Shown: positions 21,936 to 32,653 of the stretch, in pieces
Layout: each line of letters begins with the position of its first letter
How positions within the stretch are numbered: position 1 is the first letter of the stretch
Source: Annulohypoxylon bovei var. microspora
Lineage: Eukaryota; Ascomycota; Sordariomycetes; Xylariales; Hypoxylaceae
Assembly (NCBI GenBank): GCA_022836615.1
Contig: MU405213.1
Span: forward strand, 248,001-312,000
Direction of reading: 5' to 3'
Length of the DNA: 64,000 nt
Program-made: the position numbers and the translations under genes
Notes under the pieces: generated by a model
Databases searched by the model: none
Told to the model about the DNA's origin: nothing
Seen by the model: the letters and a program-made list of their open reading frames with translations, nothing else

Positions 21936-23752
21936 CTAGCTGAAATCTTCCTCGTCGCTGGCGGCTTCGGCGGTAATATCATTTTGATCAGGCATCATTG
22001 AATTTAAGTACGCCAACACTGTATCATCTTCAAGCAGCCGAGTTTTCTATGATAGTTAGTAAAGTATTACAGCCGAGGTAAATCGGGCAACTTTATGCCC
22101 CATAGATTAAGCTTATAACAACAGAGCATCACAACCATTGCTTAATTCAGGGGCAACCTCGAGAATGTAGGACAACTACAGGATTCAATCTTACCTGTTC
22201 ATCTAGGATTCCCAGGCTCCTCTCGAGGATTCTTCCCTCGAGTGACTTGAGACGAGAGACAGCTTGCCAGATTTCTTCCCTTGTCGATCCTGGGGCCATA
22301 TCCCTGTCTCGGCTGCTTGTAAGCTCCTCAAGATGCCCTTGAAAGATACTTAGGATAACTGCTATAACCCGCAGTTCAAATACCGGATATAATTCGTGGT
22401 TACTAATATGATCTTTGATCATATCTGGCTCATGTGTGATATCGACGTCTTGCCAAAGCATCTTTAAATGGCGAGACCCATCTGTCTCCTGTAATACCCT
22501 AAACTGTAGTCCATCTGCAGCTCAGGGTTAACATAAACCTAACTCTTCCCATATTGAAAATGGCAATAATATATTGCCTTTCAAAGTAGTGTCGGGGAAT
22601 GGTAAGTTCTTACCTTCCTCATTCAAGCACATGAGATACAGGAAAGGCGCAGCCCAGTGAGGAATGCCGTTCTTGTCTTCCACCAATTTTAACTTTGGTG
22701 GCGTACCAAAAGCACGAAGTTTTGCCATCGCAAGCGGATCGTCGTCTAAGGGCTCTAGGGGCAGGACAAGACTACTGGCGGTCGAACCAGGGTCAATAAA
22801 ACCATAGCTGAACAGCATTTCCGCCGGCGATTTTTCCCTTCCATAATCGATAGAAATCTCACTACCAAGGGACACATTACACCCATCACGTAGACGAAGG
22901 ATGACTTCACCTTGACTGTTTTCGTCAAAATAAGCGTTTGCTTCGCTAGAGTGGTTGACTAAATCGAGGCAAGGCACCATCGCCTCTCCGGATTGGGGCA
23001 AGCCGAGAGAGCGAGACCTGTATAATGCGTCGAGGAGAACCCAGTCTTGAATAGTGATCGATTCATCGACGGAGAAAATCTCGTCCCAAAATGGCAGGTT
23101 AGCTGCCTTTGCACGGAGATCGTCAAATTCTTTCGTCAATACCGTCAATTTAGCAGATACTGCAGACTATCCAAGTCTGTCAATTCAGATTCTGCAGGAT
23201 CCTGACTGAGGTCGCAAGCCTCACGGCGACTCACCTCTAATGAAGTACCTTTCAAATGAGCAAGCTCTGACTCGGTCCACATTGTAGGAGTTGGTACCTG
23301 CGACGGCAAGAGACTGAAATATTGGGTCCAAGGTGTCAATGGTCCTTGGCCGCCCTTGTAATCGGGTGAAGACAATACCAGCTGTACTAAAAGGAATAAT
23401 AGAATGTCCCCTCTAGTTGACTGTAAACATGATTAACATATGTTGCAGCGTTCTCTTAAATTGAGTATATACTAACTCGGCGTCCTGCTGTATCTAGAAG
23501 TTGTCGAAAGTCCTTATTTTCCTTGGCATATTCTTCCACACCTTCGGCTGAAAGAATGAGGTCTTTCGGAATCGTTAGGAGAGCCGGTATCTCGACATTT
23601 CCGCCTTCATCAATTATATCTTTCTCCGCTATCAAGCCATAACCTCGACCGTTTATGTCGGCAACTCTCACATCAACGAAAGTAACGTCATTCAAGACAC
23701 ACCAAGCAGGTAAGTCGTTTAATGAAAAGCGGCCTCGCCTCATTATGGACAC
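21936..23752 (-). CDS. SET-domain protein lysine methyltransferase (SETD6/Rubisco-LSMT-like)
   Basis: Five exons: 23752-23477, 23420-23235, 23166-22614, 22514-22195 and 22046-21936; 481 residues. The split SET domain begins with RGYGLIAEKDI (about 35-45), has a long helical insert typical of the LSMT/SETD6/Rkm class, and ends with the cofactor and catalytic motifs VPCLDLVNHSSEANAYF (NH motif) and ISIDYGREKSPAEMLFSYGF (DYG motif). A helical substrate-binding region follows (PVFELRVIAVI, then QAVSRLKSLEGRIL), and the C-terminus is acidic. Enzymes of this class use S-adenosylmethionine to methylate lysines in ribosomal or other non-histone proteins; the target here is unknown. The intron 2 and 3 boundaries were fixed by the frames TSLE|SAVSAK and CLNEE|DGLQF. 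The start at 23752 is the first ATG; a second at 23743 is equally usable. Confidence 0.88.
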
Positions 23753-24129
23753 TTAAGACATAAAGCAAAAAATAAATCTAATTAATCAATATTGGAAAAC
23801 GTTAATGGCGATGAATAACGCAATATGCCAGTTTTAACTTTTGATATTGTATTGGATACAAGACTCGCTTAATTGGTACCTACATAAGGTCTTTAGGTAC
23901 ATACCTAGGTACGTACATAGGCCCACATGCCACATGGAGCTGCTGAAATCTTATCGTACAACCTTGGAACTCGGGCAACAGGAGACTAACCACCCCACTT
24001 GTAACCTCAAACTTTTAAGCTGGTTTTGAGTCATCTCAAAGAACTTAGAGATTTCCATAATAATTTTCAAGAAAACAAAAAAAAAAAAAAGAAGAGACAC
24101 ATACAGTGGTTATAGAACTTCTACGTAAG
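23753..24129. promoter_or_regulatory. Shared divergent promoter, SET gene / GTPase gene
   Basis: These 377 bases separate the divergent starts and hold no ORF of note. There is a TAGGTACATACCTAGGTACGT-like run near 23895-23912 and an A15 tract near 24077. Co-regulation of the two genes is possible but not shown. Confidence 0.5.
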
Positions 24130-25687
24130 ATGCCGCGGGATCCTCTAATCGGCCTCGTCGGCAAACCCTCCGCTGGAAAAAGCACGACGCTGAACAGCTT
24201 AACCGATGCGACGTCCAAAGTTGGTGGGTCGAATCCAGCCGACTTTATCGACCCGAACTGCGGGCGCTGATTTATATAACGCGACATAGGAAACTATCCG
24301 TACGCCTACCCCCTCCAATCCTTATCTATCTATATCTCCTATGCAGTAGCCTAGAGGAAGAGAGAGGGAGAGAGGGAGAGAGAGAGATCAGAGTAAAGAA
24401 AAAAAAGAGAGAGAAAAAGGAAAAAAGCAACACGGGGTTTGCTAGTCTCTACGTAACTAACAAATGGTGTGCATTGCCTAGTTTCACCACCATCGATCCG
24501 CAACGAGCCATCGGATATCTCCAAATAGCATGCGCCTGCGAGCGCTTCAGCGTGCAGGATAAATGCAAGCCCAACTACGGCTCGTGCGTCGACGGCCGTC
24601 GCTCCGTGCCTATAGAACTCCTCGACGTAGCTGGACTTGTTCCCGGCGCACACGAGGGCAGAGGTCTAGGCAATAAGTTCCTGGACGATCTCCGACATGC
24701 AGATGCGCTGATCCACGTCGTGGACGCTAGTGGAAGGACCAATGCCGAAGGCGAGAACACGCGAGGCTACGATCCCTCCCAGGATATAGCCTGGCTGCGC
24801 GGCGAGATCGTTGCTTGGATCAAGGGAAACCTGTGGGAGAAATGGGGCTCTATAAAGAGGAGGCACGTCGCCGTCAAGGCTACCGCCGTCGAAACCTTGC
24901 AGGGGCAATTCTCGGGTTATGGAAGTACGGCATCAGTAGTAGCCCGGACATTAGATCGCATGGGTTTAAAAGAGCCGCTGGAGAGCTGGAGCGAGGAAAC
25001 GGTAGACCGTGTCGTCAGCGCGTTTACGGACGAGAAGTTCCCGACAGTAATCGCGTTAAATAAAATCGACGACTCTGACGCTTACACGAACCTCATGAAG
25101 ATCACCAAGATGCAGGACCCTAACATGGTGGTGGCATGTTCGGCAAAGGCCGAGTTGTTCCTGCGGAAAATGGCCAAGCAAGGCTATATAAGATATACAG
25201 AAGGGACAGAGTTCGTCGACACGCGCGAAGACCTAATCGCGGATGGCGATCCGGACGGCGGGGGATTAAAGGAGTTGGATGAGAAGAATAAGAATACGAT
25301 CGAGGAGTATAGAGATATGATCTTGTTCCGATACGGATCCACCGGTGTCGTCCAAGTACTTTCGAAAGCGGCAGAGATCCTAGGTCTCGTACCAGTATTT
25401 CCCGTGCGAAACATATCAACATTCAGCTCGGGGTCGGACACAAAACATGCGTTTAGAGATTGTGTGCTGGTGAAGAAGAATACGACCGTAGGTGATGTCG
25501 CCAAGAAAGTGATGGGCGATGCGCCAATTGCCTATGTGGAAGGAGTGGGAGGCGTACGAGTCTCGGAAGATGCTGTTGTATCATCAGGCAAAAACGACGT
25601 GAGTATCTACCTAGGTATCCAGTTACACTACCGACTTATACTTACAATTGCCCTTAGGTTTTATCGTTCAAGATAGGTCGAGCATGA
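24130..25687 (+). CDS. YchF/Obg-type GTPase, YGR210C-like, with a 10-nt microexon
   Basis: Exons 24130-24223, 24290-24299, 24482-25598 and 25658-25687; 416 residues (yeast YGR210C is 411). Landmarks: P-loop GLVGKPSAGKS (residues 8-18), the switch region KVGNYPFTTIDP, DVAGLVPGAHEGRGLGNKF, base-recognition NKID (about 197-200), CSAK, and a C-terminal TGS-like domain (from about residue 330). The NYP of the switch region exists only if the 10-nt exon is included: its bases GAAACTATCC are flanked by ATAG and GTACGC and join in phase on both sides. Without it the invariant NxPFTT box is lost. This archaeal/fungal branch of the family is linked to ribosome or translation functions, but its exact role is unknown. 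The last exon is 30 nt (VLSFKIGRA). Confidence 0.93.
24354..24427 (+). repeat. GA-rich purine tract inside intron 2 of the GTPase gene
   Basis: About 74 nt almost wholly A/G, lying between the microexon and exon 3. It makes this intron (182 nt) the longest of the gene. Confidence 0.85.
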
Positions 25688-26518
25688 TGAATATACACTT
25701 TATCTAGTAGACGCCTCGTTCGATCTCCAAACATCCAATGACTCTAACTAAAGTTCCTCATAGCGTACGTGAGTGAATTTGTTATATTCTACAGGTATGA
25801 TAATAATTTGATGGTAAGTTCCTAGGTACTTGCATATTCGTTGAGAATGAGTATAATTCAACTCAGCGTCGGTAAGATCTCTCACCACTCACGACATCAT
25901 TAGTCCGTAGAGCATTTCATAGCGATCGACGTTCGCACGACACTTAATATCTGAATGGGAGGACACGATCAAATTTGATATACTTTTCACATACTTCCCC
26001 GTAGTGTTAGTGCTGTTTCATTCCTATCGCCTTATTTTTACGTTGCGAAACCAAGTATTCATGAATCAGTCACAATAAGATTAGATGCGAAGTGGATTAA
26101 GGGGTATCGAAATCATAATCATTAATGCAAAAGCAAATCTAGAAACGTCGTGAATACACATGGCATATCGATGCTCGACCAACCCCCGGATTGCCCATGC
26201 ACTGTCATTACCAGGTCGTTCGTACAACATATCGTTGTGATGGTGAAGTATCGAAAGAAAATTAAGCGTGCTGAAATAAAGGGTAGGTCGGGTGACGTCG
26301 GTCAGACCCGAAAAACGGCACTTCATTACCCACCCCCCGCTCTAGCTTCGAAGAGAAAATGTAATGGCTGGATCCACGCAGGACGCCTCGTAGCATCACG
26401 AACCCCAGTACTACCACACCATTGGTCCAACCATCTTATGCCATTTGTGGCAGAATATTGATATGCTGTCGCTGCATGACGAAAAATGCGGAAGGGAAGG
26501 GTGGGCTATTCGGGCGCA
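25688..26518. other. Intergenic between convergent GTPase and PMP3 genes
   Basis: 3' flanks only. The short frames 26081-26326 and 26150-26461 have no recognisable content. Confidence 0.5.
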
Positions 26519-26840
26519 TTAATATTTCAGAATGATGTACCTGCAGAGACGATGTTAGTCTACCATATGGCAGAGAGACAAGTGTGTGTACGATCAAAAC
26601 ATACAGCGCGTGAATGATACCCGGAATGTAACCCAGAATGGTGAGTAAGATGTTGATGCAGAAATCGGCACCACATCCTCGCTCTAGGAAGACACCTAGG
26701 GGCGGGAGAATGATGGCAAGAATGATCTTGCAAATGTCGCTATACAAAGAATCGGGGTTAAGTCAGCAGGTTGTCTTTATAATACGGATAGATATCAAAT
26801 AGCCGCTGAATAATATTTCTTACCTTGCGGTGAAAGGCAT
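26519..26840 (-). CDS. PMP3: Plasma membrane proteolipid 3 (UPF0057)
   Basis: Three exons: 26840-26824 (17 nt, MPFTA plus two bases), 26739-26605 and 26540-26519; 57 residues, the normal family length. The hallmark runs IILPPLGVFLERGC and INILLTILGYIPGIIHALY give two transmembrane hairpin helices, and the protein ends ILKY. Pmp3 proteins control membrane potential and cation/salt tolerance in the plasma membrane and are stress-induced in fungi. The very short first exon, the 84-nt intron 1 and the 64-nt intron 2 were placed by requiring MPFTASDIC and IIHALYIILKY. Confidence 0.95.
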
Positions 26841-27394
26841 TGTGGATTAGATGCGAAGTTCTGATCGACTGGAGCGCACGAGGGTCGAGTTGATTATTGT
26901 GTAGGATGTTTCGATATCGATAGATAGCTAGCTTGCTTGCTTTTGCTTTGCGCGTTTTCGTTCAGATTAAAAAAGTTGAATTGGGCTTGCGGTATGATGA
27001 TAAAGCGAGAATCAATGTTTTAGACCTCGAGGAAAAGTACAATTTAAATAAGTGCTATCCACAAAATGAGTTCGTAAAGAATCGGGAATGGTAATTGGGA
27101 TCGAGTCACTACTTAAGGTACAGGCACATATGAGTTGGTTTGCCTTTGTGCACGGAAGGCGGTGCCGTTCCCTGAATTCTTTGGAGGCGGGACCTGGAAC
27201 TATGATGCACTTGCAACGAAACAACGACCCAGTTTCCCTTTCAATTGCTGCGTCATACATTCTAGACCCGCCAAACATGCACAAAGTATAACAAGTACCT
27301 CCATGTACTTGCCTATCTAGTGCCTATGTAGTCTAGCTGTCTACCAATGCATCTTCCCCTGCTTCTTGGCGACCTCATAAAACATAAAAGTCAT

Positions 27395-27435
27395 CCTAGG
27401 ACCTAGGCGCCTAGGTAGGTAGGTACCTACCTAGG
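27395..27435. repeat. Nested CCTAGG/GGTACC palindromic cluster
   Basis: A 41-bp run of CCTAGG, GGCGCC, TAGG and GGTACC blocks that is nearly self-complementary. It is the densest example of a repeat type dispersed through the window. Confidence 0.85.
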
Positions 27436-27587
27436 CTGCATGGTTATCCAACCTCCAGCTATCAATTGAAGCTTTCATCTTCTCTAAGTAAGGAATTCTT
27501 CCGTTGTAAAATCAGAATATTAAATAATCAATTGGGCATATTCGCTATAAATTAGAATATCTACAAGTATAGGTATTGTATTTCATC

Positions 27588-27611
27588 GCTCGTGACCTGC
27601 TTGTCACGAGC
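27588..27611. repeat. Perfect 9-bp stem hairpin
   Basis: GCTCGTGAC and GTCACGAGC pair exactly around a 6-nt loop, 11 bases before a TGACGTCA palindrome. No gene starts nearby. Confidence 0.7.
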
Positions 27612-29290
27612 TTGGGACAACGTGACGTCAGTTCTTGTGGCGCAGCCCGGCAATTCAAGTACTAGATCTATCATCATTGTGGCTTGACACACTAATGTTG
27701 CTAATCTTAAGTGCTTTTTTAAGATAAAAAAATCTACTGATATTAGCACCTACATGTATATACATAGTAGGTATGTATGTACATGGTTTGTCAAACGCGC
27801 GGTCTTTGATCTACAAGCTACTACTGAATCTTTACACTCGGTGTCGCCCTCAGCAACCATGATTTCGCAATTATTGTGGCGTACAATCAATAAGTATCGA
27901 GATACATAGACAAGGCTAGGTGCCTGTGGCTTATTTAACGGAGTCGTCATAGAACCTAGAATAGCTCAAAATGTGGCTTAGCCAGAATAGCAAGTACTGT
28001 AGGTTCTCAATGTCGTCAAACAGCATGTCATCAGAGAAACCTTTCAGAGCCGATCTTCCGCGCCGGGGGCTCGCGACAGCAAGGTATCTTCCTATTTACC
28101 TACACAGTTGCCGAATGCCGCCTTGGCAAATTCTCTTGGCCTGTCGGTCGACCCTAATGGACACCAAGGATAGCTAGAGAACTAGCCATTCGACGGGTCT
28201 AATTGTAAGTGGTAAGCTACCGAGTAATCGCAATCCTGGCCGGAGAGTCGCGCTGGATGGGGGCTGGATAGTGCCAAAATCTGACCTAACGCACACCAGA
28301 CTCGAGGCAGTCTCCTACATACACGCCAACATTCTAAGCCTTGCCCTTGTGGCATCATTACAAGACTACAGACAAACTAACCAAGGAACAGTTTCCTAAC
28401 TACAAACTTAAGTAGCAATGTATTGTGAAGCTCGTCTGGGCGCTTCGTCTTGTATGCACCTCACCTTGGGAACTGCGCGATGACAAGCTCCAATATGCTT
28501 GGTAATTAGAATAAGTCAGAGCTCGTCAACGGCTACGTCCTGAAGGTATTTAGTAGATGATCCGCTATCCTTTTTTGGGTAGTTTTCTATGTCACAAACA
28601 GTTTACTTTTTCGGCTATGGCTGCAACGGGCCGCTATTAATCTCGATGTAGCCTCTTTTGAAACAAACCCATTACGTGCGAATCATAGTATAGTAATACA
28701 TATACTTTTAATAGGGCGGAGTTAAGTATATATCCCACGTCCTACCCACCAAGAAAAAAAGAAGGGGTACCTAGTAAGGGGGAGTGCATAGTAAACTACC
28801 TAGATTCAGTACGTAGGTAAGCATCCTACATACCACCCATTCGTTAAGGAAGTCTAAGTGAGTACAATTTTTATCCAAGTCCATCACCTATATTTCATGG
28901 TGAAATGCAGACCTTGCTAGACCTGGAGGAGCCAACCTCAAGTCTTGATTGTTAAGGTATATTCCTACCTGCCGCAATTACAATTCCACGCCAGCTTAGA
29001 AATCACATCATAAACGCAGAAACACGACTCCTATAGAGAATTAGACCGGGACTGTGAATGAGAATCCTAGACGGACCATTAGTCTTACATCATGAAGAAA
29101 TATTACTACTTTTATGATAACGAATCCTGTCTGAATTCTTATAAAAATGATGAGGTATTTGAACCAGCAGTACACTCTTCGCCTAAACAAGCAGGGCCTC
29201 CCCAGATAAGTGTCTATTTTATTGTGACTGTATCTTTATATTCATACAACAAAACCCTTAGTGTTGTCCTCCTTCTTGACAATATATACA

Positions 29291-30521
29291 TTAGGCTCGC
29301 TGGGTTGGTTGTGGTTGTCTACCCCTTACTAACGGCTTATTCAACCGTGCCTTCATATATTCGCGGGAAGTAACTTCGACAGGTTGCTCGATGAAGGATT
29401 GCTCGATGGTCTCCTTACCATTGATCAAAGAACCCGCCTCTTCCTTCGTTTGATCAAGTAACAGTGACTTCTGTCTGGTATCTTCGATAAACTTTCGCCG
29501 CTCGTCGCTCATCCTCCATTCCCTTGGGAATTTGGGCTTGATTTTGAACGTGTGATGTCTCGTATCGAGCGGAATATCTTCGAACATGTCGGACGGATCC
29601 TTGAGGTCATGGTAAGCAAAGCCTGGGAAATATGGGGATTAACTAAATCGGAGGGGGATTCACCTTTGATCGCGCTACCAAGTTTTGGATCACGTCACCG
29701 AGGTATCGCTTATTCTGCGCCTGATGCTCGAACTGCTCGCAGCTCATCTTGGCGACATCCGTCTCCGGGTTGTAGCGAGGACCCAATAATTTTTTCAGCT
29801 TTAATTGCTGTGCGGCATTCAGTGGTAGGTCCCTTGGCGAGAATTCAACAACCACTTTACTCTCTGCTGGATGCAACTCTCCCATGTAACTTGTGTATCG
29901 GAATCGTAAGGGTTCTTCAGCGGTGGGTGGCTCAAAAGGCCTAGCTAGCTCTAACTTGAACAGTCAATTGACTATTTCTGAGCGGGTCAGCATGCGGGGT
30001 TACTTACTAGATAGTAGGGGCATCTCCCAAGCAGCAATGCGAGCATACTCCCTATATTCGCGGAACTCCTCTAGCTTGCCATGCGCCATGCCCATGATAT
30101 CATCCTCGTCGAATATGTCTGCATTTTTGTCGGTCGTGATCAGGTCCGGATCTTCTTCATCGGGATTCCAAAAAGACGTGCGCTTCCAAATCATGGGGTA
30201 TTGCTGGGCTTCCGCGACGATGGGAGCAGCACGTCCTAAAATTTGTTCCTGGGACCGAGTCGAGGCTTCTACGTTGATACCCGAACTTCTTAGCGCAGAT
30301 CGAAAGGATCTTTCTATCTCAGCTGTATCTACGTCACCATCTTCATCATCATATATTTCCTGGTCGTCTACATCGTCTTTCTTGGCCGCGGCACGCCATT
30401 GCATAGGCGTCGAAGAGAATGGCCTACTCGCGACGTAGACTTGCGCGCCGGCTTTTCGAGGAGCCGGGGAGTGTCGAAAAGCTCGTATGCACAATCGTAT
30501 CGATTGCACTCCAGAAGCCAT
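29291..30521 (-). CDS. RSM24: Mitochondrial small-subunit ribosomal protein mS35 (Rsm24)
   Basis: Three exons: 30521-30008, 29950-29664 and 29599-29291; 369 residues. An N-terminal basic, arginine-rich presequence (RLCIRAFRHS, then ASRPFSSTP near residue 37, a plausible cleavage site) predicts import into the matrix. The MRP-S28/mS35 domain is clear in exon 2: GELHPAESKVVVEFSPRDL, AQQLKLKKLLGPRYNPETD and NKRYLGDVIQNL. The acidic linker after the presequence (about residues 48-62) is usual in fungal members. The intron 1 acceptor was set at TTAG so that PLLSK|LARPFEP stays in frame. An upstream in-frame ATG (30530) would add three residues. The protein is a component of the 37S mitoribosomal subunit. 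Confidence 0.93.
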
Positions 30522-31409
30522 GGCGATCAATGGCTATATCTCCACCATCTAGTCGAGTTCGAGTTACGAAAGTTTCCTCGAGTTCATGTTGCAATTAAAA
30601 TCCATGCATGCATAGCGCAAAAGATCTATGGATCCATAAATTTCGGCGGGTGTCAAGTTAACCCGGATATCGATCTTGATTGGTTAGTCGATTTACAGCA
30701 GAATAATGAAAGTATCTAGATACCTATTCATGTGACAGACAGTCACGTGATCCAAGCAACTCCTTTAATACTTTTTCAATATGTACCTACCTAACCTAGG
30801 TACACCGAAGATCTAAACGACGTTCAACTTGAATTAAAATGCGTTATTCATCATAGAAAGCAGCCCAGCCCCGGTAATAAATGCAACGGAAATATTATTA
30901 GGAATTTTACCGACTAAATACCTTAGGCTCCTATATTTTATTATTTTCCGAATTACATTTAAACCGTAAGAACTATCGTGGAATTAGCAAAACACGATTC
31001 GACCAGCTCAATTTAAGATAATGGTAACATACCGATAAAATCATGTATTTCGAGTCATTACTCAAAAATTTATCTAAGCATTTTCTCCGAGGTTAGTTTA
31101 AACATATGTAGGTATCTTTAATAGAAAAGAAGGAAAAACAATACCTAGCTGCATAACATTGTGTCGTAGGGTGAAAAAATCCCATATATTAATTTTGGAA
31201 TGTGTAAAACCCGAACAACGTTCCAGTGGACATTTTAATTGGGATATATAGATGCGGTATTGATAAAAAAAAGGGGATGAAAAAAGAGAAGGGGGAGATT
31301 GGGGATGGACATATGTGTGGTAAGCTCGTCGTGATAAAACCCCCATATTTTATTATATTATATGTACTTATATTATATGTACTTAGATATATTAGCTACT
31401 AGGTAGGAT
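30522..31409. other. Intergenic, AT-rich
   Basis: The mS35 promoter lies on the left; the remainder is strongly AT-rich and ends against the SINE tail. No gene supported. Confidence 0.5.
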
Positions 31410-31705
31410 TAAAAAAAAGGAATCCTCCCAGGGGGGTGTAAGTTTGGTGACTGCACACTACGAAGATGTAGAGGACCGCTATCCTAGTCCTACAAATCTA
31501 TCCCAGAAGGGAAGACCCACCCTGTAGCAATGCCCAGCAGTTGGCTTTACCAGCACAGGGCTAGTTTATGACGTCCAGTGGTAGGAGGTCTGATCCCCAG
31601 TCAGTGTGAAGTATGGGATTCGAACCCACGACCTTCGAACCCACGACCCTCAATATTCATGTGAAGACACAACTTACACATCAGACCACTGCACCAATGA
31701 ACTTG
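31410..31705 (-). mobile_element. tRNA-derived SINE, about 295 bp
   Basis: Read on the minus strand, a polymerase III box A (TGGTGCAGTGG, 31696-31686) is followed by box B (GGTTCGAATCC, 31626-31616), both matching consensus. A second copy of the 15-nt box B segment (GGTCGTGGGTTCGAA) is duplicated in tandem. The tRNA-like head does not form a sound acceptor stem, so it is not a working tRNA gene. It is followed by a roughly 190-bp non-tRNA body and an eight-T run (31418-31411) that would terminate Pol III. This head, body and tail order is that of a SINE. Target-site duplications are not obvious. Confidence 0.7.
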
Positions 31706-32311
31706 TTACCACATCAACACTTAAAGATATCTATATACCTTTTACCTATGACAGCTGACCCTGACACCGCCCACCCCTTTCGGAATGACTTGTTTTGCCC
31801 AGATCTACCTATCCATCCCTCCTTACCTACTTGATGCCTTTTTATTTTCGTTACCTACCCAATCTCAAAAAGCTTCGCCAGCAATCTTACAAATCAAATT
31901 TTAAGGGTTATTATTCTATTGACAATCAATTCCAGACCAACCTGTCTGTTCCAGGAAACCAACAAAAACATCAACGCGGCGATAAAAGAGGTTACATCCC
32001 TAGCCGCTAACAATTACTACATTCGTTCTTGCCAATTAGGACTCCCTCATGTGAGTACACATTGCCATAATGATCTTGCCTCATCACCGCTCCCCTATTC
32101 TTACTTTACATTCATAATATCATCCTTCCAATCTCACGATCCCGTCATTTTGCCTGATTCTCGCATTTTTTCTCTGCTTGTTCTATTATCGACACACAGC
32201 TTAGCCCAAGTTCCCTACACACCACTCTATATCAATTAATAAATACTTGAATTTACTGACATCCGGATTTCTCAGTCCAACAAATCCGGAGCTGTTTCTA
32301 TCTTTGCCAAG
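31706..32311 (+). other. Leader region of the coiled-coil gene
   Basis: C/T-rich, with an 8-bp perfect inverted repeat CCGGATTT/AAATCCGG (32263-32270 and 32282-32289) just 22 bases before the ATG at 32312. No other gene supported. Confidence 0.45.
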
Positions 32312-32653
32312 ATGGCTGGTTCCGAGGCTGCTAGCAACATGGAGCCCGAGGAAAAGATCCGACAACTCGAAGAGAAGTTACTCGAGGTCAAACAAAAAGC
32401 GGCCAACAAAGGCAGCAAACTCCAACATATACTCCATGCCCTCAAAAATAAAGCCGAAGCTTATAGGTGCACAATTACCAACTTGAAGAAGCAACTGGCA
32501 GAGACGGATGAGAAACTGGTAGAGATGGAGGAGAAACTAGAAGAGGCGAAGAAGCAAGTTCATTATCTACAAGAGAAGAACGGGATGCTTACGAACGAGG
32601 TCAATGACCTCCTGGATGTCTGGGGGCAAGATGAAGCGATGGGTCTTCATTGA
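32312..32653 (+). CDS. Small coiled-coil protein, 113 aa
   Basis: A single uninterrupted exon. After a short N-terminus (MAGSEAASNMEPEE) nearly the whole protein is a heptad-rich, Glu/Lys/Leu coiled coil (residues about 14-100) with runs such as QLEEKLLEVKQKA and LVEMEEKLEEAKKQV, ending DVWGQDEAMGLH. There are no membrane segments or catalytic motifs. The composition and the long pyrimidine-rich leader support a real gene, but I know no orthologue and give no function; a dimeric scaffold is the most one can infer. Confidence 0.6.
   Translation: MAGSEAASNMEPEEKIRQLEEKLLEVKQKAANKGSKLQHILHALKNKAEAYRCTITNLKKQLAETDEKLVEMEEKLEEAKKQVHYLQEKNGMLTNEVNDLLDVWGQDEAMGLH

Larger units (their letters stand above)
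26841..29290. other. Gene-poor region, 2.4 kb
   Basis: No gene supported. It holds the PMP3 promoter, a GTACC/CTAGG palindromic cluster (27395-27435), a perfect 9-bp hairpin (27588-27611) and a consensus CRE palindrome TGACGTCA (27623-27630). The short frames 27971-28177 and 29092-29373 have no recognisable domains. Confidence 0.45.

Noticed and set aside
22528..22613. Coding extension of SET exon 3 to a stop near 22528
   Set aside because: Reading through the GTAAGA donor ends the protein early; splicing to 22514 restores the helical C-terminal region in frame.
31616..31705. A functional tRNA gene on the minus strand
   Set aside because: Box A and box B fit, but the acceptor and anticodon stems do not pair and box B is duplicated; a SINE head explains it better.
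31613..31834. Short + strand ORF beginning with a Gly-Phe-Glu-Pro-Thr-Thr repeat
   Set aside because: This is the antisense translation of the duplicated tRNA T-arm (box B) of the SINE, a well-known artefact.
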